Positions 1-9,842 of a DNA stretch of 64,000 nt are shown here, piece by piece; the first letter of the stretch is position 1; each line of letters starts with the position of its first letter. Source of the DNA: OLB11 sp041392835. GTDB lineage: Bacteria; Bacteroidota; Bacteroidia; Chitinophagales; Chitinophagaceae. Where the stretch lies: positions 248,001-312,000 of the forward strand of contig JAWKLF010000002.1 of assembly GCA_041392835.1 (NCBI GenBank). Reading direction: 5' to 3'. Made by a program: the position numbers and the translations under genes. Under the pieces are notes generated by a model. It saw only the letters and a list, made by a program, of their open reading frames with translations, was not told the DNA's origin and searched no databases.

Positions 1-177
1 TTCTTGAGTTAGCTTAGCTTTTTCAACCAATTTATGCAATGTAGCTACGAGGTTTTTTTTAGCTACTAGGAGTGCCTCTTCACTTTTATCTACAACAACT
101 ACGTTATGTAAAAAAGTTGAAGCAATTTGAGCTATACCTATGCCCATAGTGCCACAACCTATAATTCCAATATTCAT
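1..177 (-). CDS. 3-hydroxyacyl-CoA dehydrogenase, N-terminal part (runs off left edge)
   Basis: Only the first 59 codons lie in the window; the gene continues leftwards. The reading frame starts at ATG (complement 175-177) with MNIGIIGCGTMGIGIAQ, the glycine-rich NAD-binding loop of the 3-hydroxyacyl-CoA / 3-hydroxybutyryl-CoA dehydrogenase family, followed by a VVVVD strand end that would bind the adenosine ribose. The family oxidises 3-hydroxyacyl-CoA with NAD+ in fatty-acid or butyrate metabolism in the cytoplasm. The C-terminal catalytic domain is outside the window, so the substrate class cannot be decided. Confidence 0.85.
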   Translation of the reverse strand, partial: MNIGIIGCGTMGIGIAQIASTFLHNVVVVDKSEEALLVAKKNLVATLHKLVEKAKLTQE

Positions 178-190
178 ATACAGCAAATGT

Positions 191-230
191 AAAAAAAAGA
201 GGTTGTAATGACTTACAACCTCTTTTTTTT
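191..230 (-). terminator. Rho-independent terminator, possibly bidirectional
   Basis: A near-perfect inverted repeat (arms AGAGGTTGTAA and TTACAACCTCT, loop TGAC) is flanked by an A-run on the left and a T-run on the right. It lies just past the stop of the large adhesin gene at 246 and upstream of the dehydrogenase start, so it mainly ends the adhesin transcript. Confidence 0.75.
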
Positions 231-245
231 ATTCAAGTTTTTTTT

Positions 246-3200
246 CTATCTAAGTAAAGTAACATCTCCTTTGAACATTTTTGTAGATCCATCTGGATAA
301 GCTACACGAATTAAGTAGAAATATGTACCAGGATCTTGTGGCTTGCCTTTAAAGCGACCATCCCAACCTTTATTATCTGAAGAAGAGTACATCTCTTGCC
401 CCCATCTATTTAATACTTTGAATTCTTGTATATTTTGGAATGTCAAATTAGCAACTTTAAAAATATCGTTGTTTCCGTCACCATTTGGAGAGAAGGCATT
501 AGGTACAAATAGATTATCTAAGTAGTCAATATTAACATAAATACTATCTGAATTTCTACATCCATCTTCGTTAAATCCATATACAGTATACAAGGTAGGT
601 TCCGCAGGAGAAACTATCATATTTGGTATATTAGGATTGCTAGTTCCCCACACTGGAGTCCAGTTGTATATATATCCACCTGTAGCTATCAAATTTACTT
701 CTTGTTGATATTTGATAATAATACTATCACCATTTAATATATTGATAGTCGGTTTAGGCAATACGTTTACATAAGATACCGCTGTATCCAAACAACCATA
801 TGAATCTGTACGTACGCAATAATATACATTATAAGAAGGATTAGGTGGTGTTATAGTAGGTGATGTGCAGTTTACACAACTTAATCCAGCACTACCTCCA
901 AACTTATCAAACCATTGTAGGGTAGATGAAGGGGCATTACCACTTCCATATGCAAAGGCCTTGTAAGAATCTCCTTCACATATAGTTGTATCTACTGGAG
1001 TAACTTTAATATCATGTACTGAAATAGTAATTGTTACTGAATCTTCAACAACACATTTATTTCCACCTTTAGTAAATACATGGAATGTTGCTGTGCTATT
1101 CACATATGCAGTAGTAACACCGGCTGTAGAGTCGTATACAAAAGTACCTGGCTCCCATTTGAAAGGCCAAGGCTTATCTGTTACCTGACAAATTCCGAAA
1201 GTGATATCTGGTAAAGCAGCAGAAGCTACTGGTGCAGAAAGACCACCTACATCGGGAATTTCGCAACCACCAACAGTAGAATTTTGAGAATAATACGGTG
1301 TAGTACCTACAGTAGAAGGCGTATATACTACTTCATCTCCAGTTCCAATTGAGTTACCAGTTCCGTTAAAGTAACAAACTTCAACAACCACATTGTTCAC
1401 GCCATCCCAAAGGAAAGGTGAGTTTAACATAAATAAATTAGGACCTAATACCGTATTGTAATTAGCATTTTGATAAACCGTTTTTAACTGGCTAGATGGA
1501 ATAAATGCGTTGGTAAATGTGTTTAGTGGTGTACATCCCATCTTAATCATCATATTGTGACCAGCAGTACTTGTTTTATTTGAAATATTGAATGACAGTG
1601 ACTCAATATTACCTTTTGTTATACCAAGCGCGTTAAGTTGTGCTACAGTATATATCATTTGTGTTTTAGCTCCAGGTGCGCCCACTGGTGTAAATGGAGT
1701 TAAGAATGGACTACCTAACACGGCTCCTGTACCTACTGTAAGAGGGCTATATGGAGATTGACATGGAACATTTTCTTCGCCACATTCATACACAGGCAAT
1801 GGACCTACAGGAGTTCCAGTAAGAGTTACAAAACCTGGTTCGCAAAGTACAGCAGGAGAAGCAGTAGCAGTAACAGCATTCGAATTATCGACAGCTACTT
1901 GAACAACATCGGTAGAAGTACAGTTAGGATTTGATGAAGAAACAACAGTAACTGTAAAATCAGTTGTGCTGTATACACCAGAAGAATACGGGTCTTGAGC
2001 TAAACTATTATCTAAAGTTCCACTTGGTTGCCAGCTATAGTTAAAGTCACCCGTTTCGCAAACATTAAATCGCGTGTTAGGACGAATAGAATAAGCTAAT
2101 GGCAAAGCTGCTAAATTACATGGATCTGCAATAGTAGTTGCCGTTTGAGTAGACATAAGTGTGGAAGTTGCTAATGTATTTGATGATTGTACAAAGTCAT
2201 TAAGTGTTGTGTTTCCAGTATAGGTAAAACAAACATCCACAACAAGGTTAGATAATCCATCCCAGAAATATTTTTTCTCTAATTGGTGTACGTTCCAGCC
2301 AAAACTTGAATAGTATTTAATAGTATCTAAAACAACTGATGTGTTTCCAACATATGAATTATTAGAGTAATCAGTTTGCGAAGTACAACCCATACTAATT
2401 TTAAAATTTCTAAGTGTATCACTTTGTTTACTTGTAACATTCCAAGCTAAACTATTTATATTACCAGGCTTGATACCAACTTCTCTAAGCTCAACAGCTG
2501 TAAAAAGCATTTGAAAATGAACACCATCGGCAGATGTATGAGAATAATAAGGCGAGGCCTGATTTTGTGGAATATTTCCAGTGGCAACTGTAAGATTAGA
2601 CACAGGTCCTGTACATTGGAATACGGATAATCCACATGGCATTGAAGCAGCATTAGAAAACAGTTGGAATGGATATCCTGGGCATACATTATTTTCAGAG
2701 GACATTGCATTTAAAACTGGTCGTGCTCCATTTACATCTACTTTCATTACATCTGAATATATGCAACCATCATCATCTACATAAGTCAACGTATAATTTT
2801 CAGTAGCCAAAGGCGACGCAACAGGGTTTAAGATAGTGGGATTATTTAAATCGGCTGTTGGTGACCAAGAAATCGTAGGATTAGTTTGTGGTACAGAAAC
2901 CGTTGCCAAAATATTAGCCTGATCGTTGGCGCAGATTGTAATATCAGGTCCAGCACTTACTGTAATACCTGGTAAGATATTTACAGTTATAGTATCCTTA
3001 CTTTTACACGCAGTTTGTGCATTGGTATTTAAAACATACGTTGTTGTTGTTGGCGGAAAAGCCATTGGATTATGAATGTTTGGATCCGATAAGCCTACTG
3101 CAGGACCGCCACCTATATCTGTCCAAGTCCATTGCGTAATATTACTTGGGCCAGTAGCAAACATTTGTACGGAATCGGCATTGGCACATGTTGTTAAATC

Positions 3201-4466
3201 CGGACCTGCATCTACGCCTGGATATACTTTTATTAATACTACTTGATAAGATTTCAATACAATAGGTTGCCCAGCATTACATGTAGAATCTGCAAAGGTC
3301 ATAATTAGCGTGTGGTCGCCAATATCAGCACCAGTTGGTACCCATGAAAAAGAACCAGTTACAGGATTGCCACCAGCTACAGGGTTTGACGTGTATGTTG
3401 AACCAGGACAAGAAGAAGCATTATTTGCATATGTTTTTACATTATTTGATACTGATGTACTCGTAGCTTCTACATCAAAACATACTTGTGAACCTGGACA
3501 TACACCAATAGTAACCGTTGGTGTAGTTCCTAATAATATGGAGGTAGGGCAAAGATTTTGAATAGGGTTGTTACTAATTGAAGTTATTTGTGGCGGGGCT
3601 GCATTACATGCTAATACATTCAACTGTACATCTCGCTGACTATATCCTACAATTTCACCCGTAACTTTGTCGTAGTCTGTAGCCTGAAAGGCCAATACAT
3701 AAACACCTTGAGCAGTTGGGGTGTATATTACAGTTCCGGTACTAGGGTCTACAACATAACCTGTTGGTCCAACTGGTGTCACAGGCAATGGATTTATCAA
3801 AGTATTGGTTCCTGCATACGTTAAATTATTACATGTAGTTCCTTTAGGAACAATATTGGTAAATACTAAAGAATCAAGATCAGGGTCTATAGGTCCGTTT
3901 AGGTATGTGTTTATTTGATTGACACACACGTAAGGAATTGGATCAACTGTAAGCACAGGAGAAGAATTGGTTGGTCTAGCAACATTATTTAATCCTGCTT
4001 TAATACAAATTCCTTGAGAAGAAGCCGTTGCAATATTGGCAACAGCATTATTTCTACAGCAAGTAGTATAAGTAAATTCCCAATCTGTACAAGCTTGGGG
4101 TAATGTTATAGTATCAGAATAATGCCATTTTTCATATGCTGGAAATATACTATTTGGATTCTTGCACCAATTTTGCACATTGTCACATAAAGAGCTCAAC
4201 GTATCAACAGGGCCATATCCAGTTGTGTCTACTATAAGATTAATATTGTAGCCACAAGATGCAGAAGAAACTTGTACTAATTCAGTTCCACCTAACAATA
4301 AAGAGGAAGTAGGTCCACAATCTTGATAAAGAATTAAGTGTACTCTATACTTTAATGGTGAAATGTATTCATAATAAATATCTCCTGCTGCAATATGAGC
4401 TGCTTGAATTTTATTTGATACTAAAAAAGAGCATAATAAAAGTAAAAAAAAGAGAATTTTCTTCAT
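246..4466 (-). CDS. Giant secreted adhesin-like protein with gliding-motility (CHU_C, T9SS type B) C-terminal domain
   Basis: A 1406-residue exported protein. It has an N-terminal signal peptide (MKKILFFLLLLCSFLV, cleavage near IQAA), then a conserved N-terminal module beginning AHIAAGDIYYEY with many cysteines, several Ig/PKD-like repeats (phrases such as DAGPDLTTC, SAGPDITIC), and a C-terminal CHU_C domain (FVPNAFSPNGDGNND, RWGQEMY, GWDGRFKGK, DVTLLR) that targets the protein to the type IX secretion system. Two internal domains of about 150 residues (around residues 615-765 and 895-1050) are paralogous to each other. The 1020-residue protein at 47976-51038 shares the architecture. It probably acts at the cell surface in adhesion or gliding; the ligand is unknown. 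No neighbouring gene suggests a partner. Confidence 0.9.
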   Translation of the reverse strand: MKKILFFLLLLCSFLVSNKIQAAHIAAGDIYYEYISPLKYRVHLILYQDCGPTSSLLLGGTELVQVSSASCGYNINLIVDTTGYGPVDTLSSLCDNVQNWCKNPNSIFPAYEKWHYSDTITLPQACTDWEFTYTTCCRNNAVANIATASSQGICIKAGLNNVARPTNSSPVLTVDPIPYVCVNQINTYLNGPIDPDLDSLVFTNIVPKGTTCNNLTYAGTNTLINPLPVTPVGPTGYVVDPSTGTVIYTPTAQGVYVLAFQATDYDKVTGEIVGYSQRDVQLNVLACNAAPPQITSISNNPIQNLCPTSILLGTTPTVTIGVCPGSQVCFDVEATSTSVSNNVKTYANNASSCPGSTYTSNPVAGGNPVTGSFSWVPTGADIGDHTLIMTFADSTCNAGQPIVLKSYQVVLIKVYPGVDAGPDLTTCANADSVQMFATGPSNITQWTWTDIGGGPAVGLSDPNIHNPMAFPPTTTTYVLNTNAQTACKSKDTITVNILPGITVSAGPDITICANDQANILATVSVPQTNPTISWSPTADLNNPTILNPVASPLATENYTLTYVDDDGCIYSDVMKVDVNGARPVLNAMSSENNVCPGYPFQLFSNAASMPCGLSVFQCTGPVSNLTVATGNIPQNQASPYYSHTSADGVHFQMLFTAVELREVGIKPGNINSLAWNVTSKQSDTLRNFKISMGCTSQTDYSNNSYVGNTSVVLDTIKYYSSFGWNVHQLEKKYFWDGLSNLVVDVCFTYTGNTTLNDFVQSSNTLATSTLMSTQTATTIADPCNLAALPLAYSIRPNTRFNVCETGDFNYSWQPSGTLDNSLAQDPYSSGVYSTTDFTVTVVSSSNPNCTSTDVVQVAVDNSNAVTATASPAVLCEPGFVTLTGTPVGPLPVYECGEENVPCQSPYSPLTVGTGAVLGSPFLTPFTPVGAPGAKTQMIYTVAQLNALGITKGNIESLSFNISNKTSTAGHNMMIKMGCTPLNTFTNAFIPSSQLKTVYQNANYNTVLGPNLFMLNSPFLWDGVNNVVVEVCYFNGTGNSIGTGDEVVYTPSTVGTTPYYSQNSTVGGCEIPDVGGLSAPVASAALPDITFGICQVTDKPWPFKWEPGTFVYDSTAGVTTAYVNSTATFHVFTKGGNKCVVEDSVTITISVHDIKVTPVDTTICEGDSYKAFAYGSGNAPSSTLQWFDKFGGSAGLSCVNCTSPTITPPNPSYNVYYCVRTDSYGCLDTAVSYVNVLPKPTINILNGDSIIIKYQQEVNLIATGGYIYNWTPVWGTSNPNIPNMIVSPAEPTLYTVYGFNEDGCRNSDSIYVNIDYLDNLFVPNAFSPNGDGNNDIFKVANLTFQNIQEFKVLNRWGQEMYSSSDNKGWDGRFKGKPQDPGTYFYLIRVAYPDGSTKMFKGDVTLLR

Positions 4467-4570
4467 TTCTTATTTAGAGTTAATGGTAATTAATCTTGTG
4501 TATATATCCAAGACGCTAATATACATTGTTTTGGTTGGATACTTTTATATATTTATTTTATTCATACGTA

Positions 4571-4837
4571 TTATTTTTGTTCTTCCAGGTTGTCATTTGC
4601 CTGATTTATACACCACCAATTACCATCTCCGATTTTTAGGCAAATTTTTATACAATCATTTCCAGGAAAAGGTGTCACCTCGACATCCATGTTAAAAGCT
4701 ACTTTATCAAGCCCTTCTGGAGGTACTTGATTTGAAGTTTCTTTTAAAATCAAATCGACAAGAAGTCTTCCAAAAGATTCATAGTTGTGAATACTATGGC
4801 TATGATTGTCAATGTATTCTTTTGTTAATGTTCCCAT
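4571..4837 (-). CDS. Small hypothetical protein (88 aa)
   Basis: I do not recognise the family. The 88-residue product (MGTLTKEYIDNHSHSIHNY at the start) has no signal peptide or membrane segment. It contains a tryptophan pair in GDGNWWCINQ near residue 72 and an acidic, polar tail. It lies 9 bases downstream of the flavin reductase gene on the same strand, so the two are probably cotranscribed. The reading frame is clean and the amino-acid composition is protein-like, which supports a real gene. Confidence 0.6.
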   Translation of the reverse strand: MGTLTKEYIDNHSHSIHNYESFGRLLVDLILKETSNQVPPEGLDKVAFNMDVEVTPFPGNDCIKICLKIGDGNWWCINQANDNLEEQK

Positions 4838-4846
4838 TATATATAT

Positions 4847-5686
4847 TTATTTTTTAAAATTTAATAAAAACTGCCAAGCGTGCTCTACTTGATTTTTAGA
4901 TAAACACTTTTTTGCTTCCATCTCGTAATCAGTGTGAGGTTGAATAATGAAATTAGGGTCTATAGAAGGAATAGCAGAGATATTGGCTAACATACCTAAA
5001 TCGTTACCTGACAACACTTTGCTATTTCTAATATAGCCTGGTAGGGCATCTATGCCGATACCTAACTGCATATTGGGTTTGGGTACTACAAAAACTGCAT
5101 CACCACTAGCTCTACAGTAATAATCGCCTCCCATACGAGCTACTAAGTCTATCTTATGAGGGTCTATTTGATTTTCATTATTTAAAATTTCGTCTTTGAC
5201 ATGCATCATCAAGACATCGCAAATAATAAGATTGCCAGCACCGCCTTCTTGCCCAGTTTCTATTATTTCTCTCACCCTACACTCCATATTTACTGGGCTT
5301 TCTGCAACCAAAAAAGGTTTTACAGATTGTGCTTTTTGCGGTGTAAAACCTGCTTTCTCAAATTCAGAAACACCTTTAGGGTATTCGCAACTAGCTAAAC
5401 TCATCTGCTGCACCATAGCATAATTGACCACGCTTATTACTACTTCTTTTTGTTGCATGCAATTTTCTAAGGTATGTTTTAAGCTATTATCTCTAACTTT
5501 TCTTGCAGGAGAAAATATAAGAGTAACTGGATTGCTTCCAAATACATTAAAAAAGCTAAAAGGCGATAAATTGGGGTTTCCGTTTTCATCAATTGTACTT
5601 GCAAAACAAATGGGTCTGGGAGAAATTGCACCTAAAAGATATTGATGCAATTTGGCAGTTGGTGTTTGTTGTGGAATGATAATCAT
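4847..5686 (-). CDS. Flavin reductase family protein (FMN-binding split barrel)
   Basis: The protein starts at MIIIPQQTPTAKLHQYLLGA; the open frame extends 30 codons further upstream, but family similarity begins here. The motif GAISPRPICFASTIDENG, followed by NLSPFSFFNVFGSNPVTLIFSP, is the FMN-binding split-barrel core of NAD(P)H:flavin reductase/flavoredoxin proteins. The middle carries RVREIIETG and the typical (A)RMGGDYYCR segment. It likely binds FMN and reduces flavin in the cytoplasm; the partner is not evident from context. The 279-residue length is usual for the longer branch of this family, in which a C-terminal extension follows the barrel. It is followed closely by the small hypothetical gene at 4571. 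Confidence 0.85.
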   Translation of the reverse strand: MIIIPQQTPTAKLHQYLLGAISPRPICFASTIDENGNPNLSPFSFFNVFGSNPVTLIFSPARKVRDNSLKHTLENCMQQKEVVISVVNYAMVQQMSLASCEYPKGVSEFEKAGFTPQKAQSVKPFLVAESPVNMECRVREIIETGQEGGAGNLIICDVLMMHVKDEILNNENQIDPHKIDLVARMGGDYYCRASGDAVFVVPKPNMQLGIGIDALPGYIRNSKVLSGNDLGMLANISAIPSIDPNFIIQPHTDYEMEAKKCLSKNQVEHAWQFLLNFKK

Positions 5687-5821
5687 GGTGGAATCTTGTA
5701 GCAAATATAAACCCAAATTAATCAATATACTGATGTAATATCTGTAATCACAATTAATCGGAAAACAGCTATCCAATTGGCATTTACCACAGTAATATTT
5801 GTCTTCGACAAAAATCTCTTT

Positions 5822-5935
5822 GGTATTATACTAATCTTAAATTGGTTTTAAGACCACATTTTAGAGTGGTTTATGCTGAATTGCTAATGTTCAGACGGTC
5901 TGTTACAGTAGTATAATCAGTATTACACTCTGGTA
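5822..5935 (+). repeat. Dispersed MITE-like repeat, copy 1
   Basis: This block shares with 18070-18180 and with the reverse complement of 47780-47893 the sequence CTTAAATTGGTTT, a pyrimidine/purine complementary patch, then TAGAGTGGTTTATGC and GATAGTATAATC-like ends. The right end here (ATCAGTATTAC) is an imperfect inverted copy of the left end of the other copies (GTAATACCAAT), suggesting short terminal inverted repeats. No coding capacity. It occupies most of the 357-base gap between the flavin reductase and the next gene. Confidence 0.6.
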
Positions 5936-5984
5936 AACCTTTAAGGTAATTTTCTATATCGGGATAAACTTCTATGGTTTATAC

Positions 5985-6019
5985 AAAAAAGTACGAGGCG
6001 GCCTTTGGCCGCCTCGTAC
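5985..6019 (-). terminator. Strong Rho-independent terminator
   Basis: A perfect 13-bp GC-rich stem (GTACGAGGCGGCC with a 3-base loop) is followed on the minus strand by six T residues. It is placed 25 bases beyond the stop of the T9SS protein gene at 6044. Confidence 0.85.
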
Positions 6020-6043
6020 ACTATAAAAAATCAAGTTATAAAC

Positions 6044-9000
6044 TTATTTTTTAGTCACTTTAGAAGTAGAAACTAATTTTTCATTAGCATATACTTGTAA
6101 AGTATAGATTCCAGTTGTAAACTCGTTCATTGATAATTGAACAGTGTTTATTCCCATATCTGATTGCACATGCATTTCTTTAATCATACGTCCGCTCATA
6201 TCATATAGTTTTACTACATTGTTTTGAGAAGCATCAGCTATGATTTCTATGTTTAACATATCAGAAACTGGGTTTGGATAAATAGTAACTGCATTTTCAA
6301 AATTCTCTTCCATGCTGTTAGTAGCTGGATTTGCAAGTTTAGCAGCTCGTTCCTTGTAGTGAATGTACCAATAGTACTCCAATCACTTACATCTTTACCA
6401 CCATTACATTTTGCTAATACTTGGAATTCATAATCTGTACCGGCTAATAAACCAGCTATATTTTTAGAATTTGTAGAAGCAGAACCATTAATCCAAGTTG
6501 TAGACAATACTTGTCTGTATCTTGTATTATACCAAGATGCGCCTACAGTAGGATCCCATGTAAGAGTAGCCGTAGTAGTAGCCAGATTTGTAACAGCTAA
6601 ATTAGTAGGATCAGGACAGCCCGCAGCCGTTGTAAATGTATTGTTTGAACCATAAACACCAGCTGAAGTAGCAGAGCAATTAGTACGAATTTCTAATTCG
6701 TAATCGGCATTTTTAGCTAAACCAGTTAAGGTTTTTACATTTGTGTTGCTAGATACATATGTCCAAGATGTAGATCCTAATACTCTATATCTAAGTGTAT
6801 ACCAAGCAGCACCTGCTACTACATCCCATGTAATATCTGCAGTTGTACCTGTAATATTGCTTATTACGATACCCGTTACTGGATTTAATGCAGCAGTAGT
6901 AATATCAGCAACAGCTGAAGTATTAGAACAACCAGACATGTTAGTATAAGTATATGTATACGTTGTAGATGGACCTGTATATGGATTTGCCACACTAAAT
7001 GTTCCACCAGCAGGAGTACCTACTAACGTAATCATAGAACCAGGGCAACCACTTACATCACTAGCTTCAACCACCGGAATAGCAGAAATTTCTGTAGTGA
7101 TAGCTCCAGTATTCGTGTTATAACCTTCACTTACTGCATAGTAAGTACCAGGTGCTAATGTTTCAACTATAGAACTTCTACTAGTATTACACACTGGACC
7201 ATTATCATCATTAGAAGTTATTGTATTTCCAGCACCATCTAATAAATGCAAATACGTATCAAATCCAGACGCACAATGGCTAATAGTTACGATACTATTT
7301 TCTACTACATCAAATTGGTAGTAAACCTCTGGTGATGCTTGGCCCATAGTACTTGAAAAGCAATTGGCAGCACTGTTTGTTTGCACATCAGAATATGGAG
7401 CTGTAGTACAAGGTGCTGTACCAACCATGATTGGATTAGCCAAAGAGCTTCCAGTAGGAGCTGGAGCCACACTTACTGTATAAGTTGTAGTTGGCGTAGT
7501 CATAGAACTATTTGTACATGTTACTTCGCAATAATACGTTTACTTCACCAGCTAAAGCTGGTGTAGTATAGCTATCACTTTCTGCACCTACTATTAGTCC
7601 ATTGCCATCATACCATTGATAAGTAATACCAGCATCTATAGAAGGAACTCAACAGATACTGTAGTTGTTCCACCTGGGCATGGCAAAGCTGTGCTTAGAT
7701 AAAGTAGCACCTGGAGCTGGAGCTCCCATACAAGGACAAGCAGTCGTAAAGATAGATACTGGTCCTACCCAAGTGCTAGAATCGCCCACAGCACAAAATG
7801 CTCTTACATATATATCCAAATCGCCACAAGGTAGCATTGATAATGTAGTAGCTGGTGTTGTACTAACTTGTGTACTTGTACCAGTACCAGTGTATAACCC
7901 ATAGCACCATATTCTACTATCCATTCCGTTTCAAGACAACCAGCATTCCATGTTAAGTCTACAGAAGTTGCAGTAACATTAGAACTTGCAAGTACTGAAG
8001 GTGCAGGACATGATAAAGCTGGCAAAATAGTTACGATATAATCTTCTGTTTCACCATAGTTAGCAGTAGTCATAGCACATGGCAATATATTTAAACCAGT
8101 AGTTTGACCAAATGCACAACGTACACGCATTCTATGTTCGCCAGCAGCTGGTGAACAGCTTAACGTAACTGGGAAGGTAGCATGCCCACCTAAAACGCCT
8201 ACAGAACCTGAACCTGATACTGTAGATGTTGTATAACCAATTCTTTCCGAAGCATCAAAGAAACCATCATCATTATAATCTATCCATGCGGTATAGTGCT
8301 CTGCCCATTGACCAGCATATACTTCAAATCCATAGGTATTTCCTGCAGTCATACTTACTACAGAACCTAGACCAGTATAATCAGAGTAACCAGCTGTACC
8401 ACTTGGGCAACCCGTTCCTGAATTATTGGTATATAAATTAGTTGTTCCATCTAATACCGAAATCTGAGCGATAACGTCTCCTTCTGTACAACCATATGTT
8501 GTGGTTTGTAAAGTTGGAGTACAGTAACAACCTGAGGGAGCGTTTTGAGTTACTAAAACTTCTGTAGAAGTTCCTGTATTACCACTACATGTTACATGGC
8601 ATCTATAGTATGAAGCTGAAGTTTGAGAGGCAATAGTTTGAGTAGCCGCTGTGCCTAAAGATTGTACATTGGTAGTAAAGGCAGCATCATCTGCGCTTTC
8701 CCATTGATAGGTAACACCCGACCCTGTCGTGGCATTTTGCAACGAAAGAGTAAATGGTTCTCCTACACAAGCACCTCCAGTTGATGAAATGGTATTGCCA
8801 GGTGTTGGGGTACCAGAACAAGGAGCTAAAGTTTCTGTTATAGAAACATTGTCAAAGTTGAGGTAGTAATCGCCAGCAACCCAAAATGCATCCCATTTTA
8901 CGTATAAAGCACCTGCAGGTGGTGTAAAGGTTACAACTACTGTAGAGCATGTACCAGATACTACGTGATTTGTTTGGTCTATAGTATATACTGTAGTCCA

Positions 9001-9381
9001 AGGACCTGTAGCTGATGCACCATATTGTACATCAAAAGAGCCCCAAGTGTTTGGAGTACCTACTGTATTAGCACTCCAATTGGCCACTTTATAATCAAAG
9101 CTTAACGTCATCATACCGCCTGTAGAATTTCCTACAGAAGGCGATATCATATTGCCTGTAGTAGCGCCACTATATAAATTTCTTCTCATAGAAGCGGAGC
9201 CACAAGCTGAAGTAGCAGTAGTACGAGTAATATTTCCCGTCCAGCCTGTAGAATTGGCATTAAAATCATTTGAATAGGCTACTTGAGCCTGTGCATTAGT
9301 AAAACCTAATGCAAGTAAAGCTATCATCACTGAAATTGTTTGGATGAGCTTCGTTCGGGTTTTTAAAATTTGTTTTTTCAT
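6044..9381 (-). pseudogene. Frameshifted large T9SS-secreted protein with GEVED and fibronectin type III domains
   Basis: This is one ancestral gene of about 1110 codons read in several frames. The start MKKQILKTRTKLIQTISVM is a signal peptide. It is followed by a jelly-roll-like segment, an Ig-like segment, a GEVED domain (YTAWIDYNDDGFFDASERIG, then NYGETEDYIVTI), FN3 modules (ATSVDLTWNAG, TTADITWDVVAGA, TTATLTWDPTVGA), a pre-peptidase-like segment, and a type A sorting tail (ATIYPNPVSDMLNI, ending VSTSKVTKK). Single-base shifts are needed near 7900, 7702, 7649, 7541 and 6350; after each correction the translation resumes family-like sequence without stops. Either the gene is a recent pseudogene or the sequence has indel errors there. 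A hairpin terminator follows at 5985. Confidence 0.8.
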
Positions 9382-9842
9382 TTAAAATTGTTTAAAAGTT
9401 AATATTTAGTAGATGTGATTTTTTTCAGGACTCACCACCTGGAGTGTTTTTTTATTTAACCATAGGCAAAAAGTATTTTAAATATGTGAACATTTGTACT
9501 TGCAAGATAACAAAAACTTTTAAGAATTAATTAATAATTTTTTAAAAGTATATTACATAATTTTTTTGCTAATATATTAATAATCAATAATTTATTGATT
9601 TTTCGCATAGCTGTTTGAACAATTATTAATTCCAAGTTATAAATAAAAAAAGACTGTAAGGAGTAAACCTCTTGTATTGCTTAAATTTATCCCGGCTCAG
9701 TCATTAACGAAAATATATGCATAAATAGTTTGATAAAACATTGCCCAAATTGGCATCCGATATATATCATGGGCATTAACATCTTAATTCTACTTAAAAA
9801 AATAGATTTGTACGTTTTTAAGTACATATATTTACTACTGAC
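9382..9842. promoter_or_regulatory. Divergent intergenic region between two secreted-protein genes
   Basis: The 461 bases are very AT-rich and contain no convincing open frame or RNA gene. They must hold the start signals for both flanking genes. TAGATTTG at 9803-9810 fits the Bacteroidota -7 consensus TAnnTTTG for the rightward gene, but I see no good TTTG element upstream of it. A small hairpin (CAGGACTCACCACCTG) lies at 9427-9442 in the probable leader of the leftward gene. Nothing else stands out. Confidence 0.35.

Noticed and set aside
5760..5776. The upstream ATG giving a 309-residue flavin reductase.
   Set aside because: The extra 30 residues are hydrophobic and cysteine-rich with no family similarity; MIIIPQQTPTAKLHQYLLGA is the usual family start.
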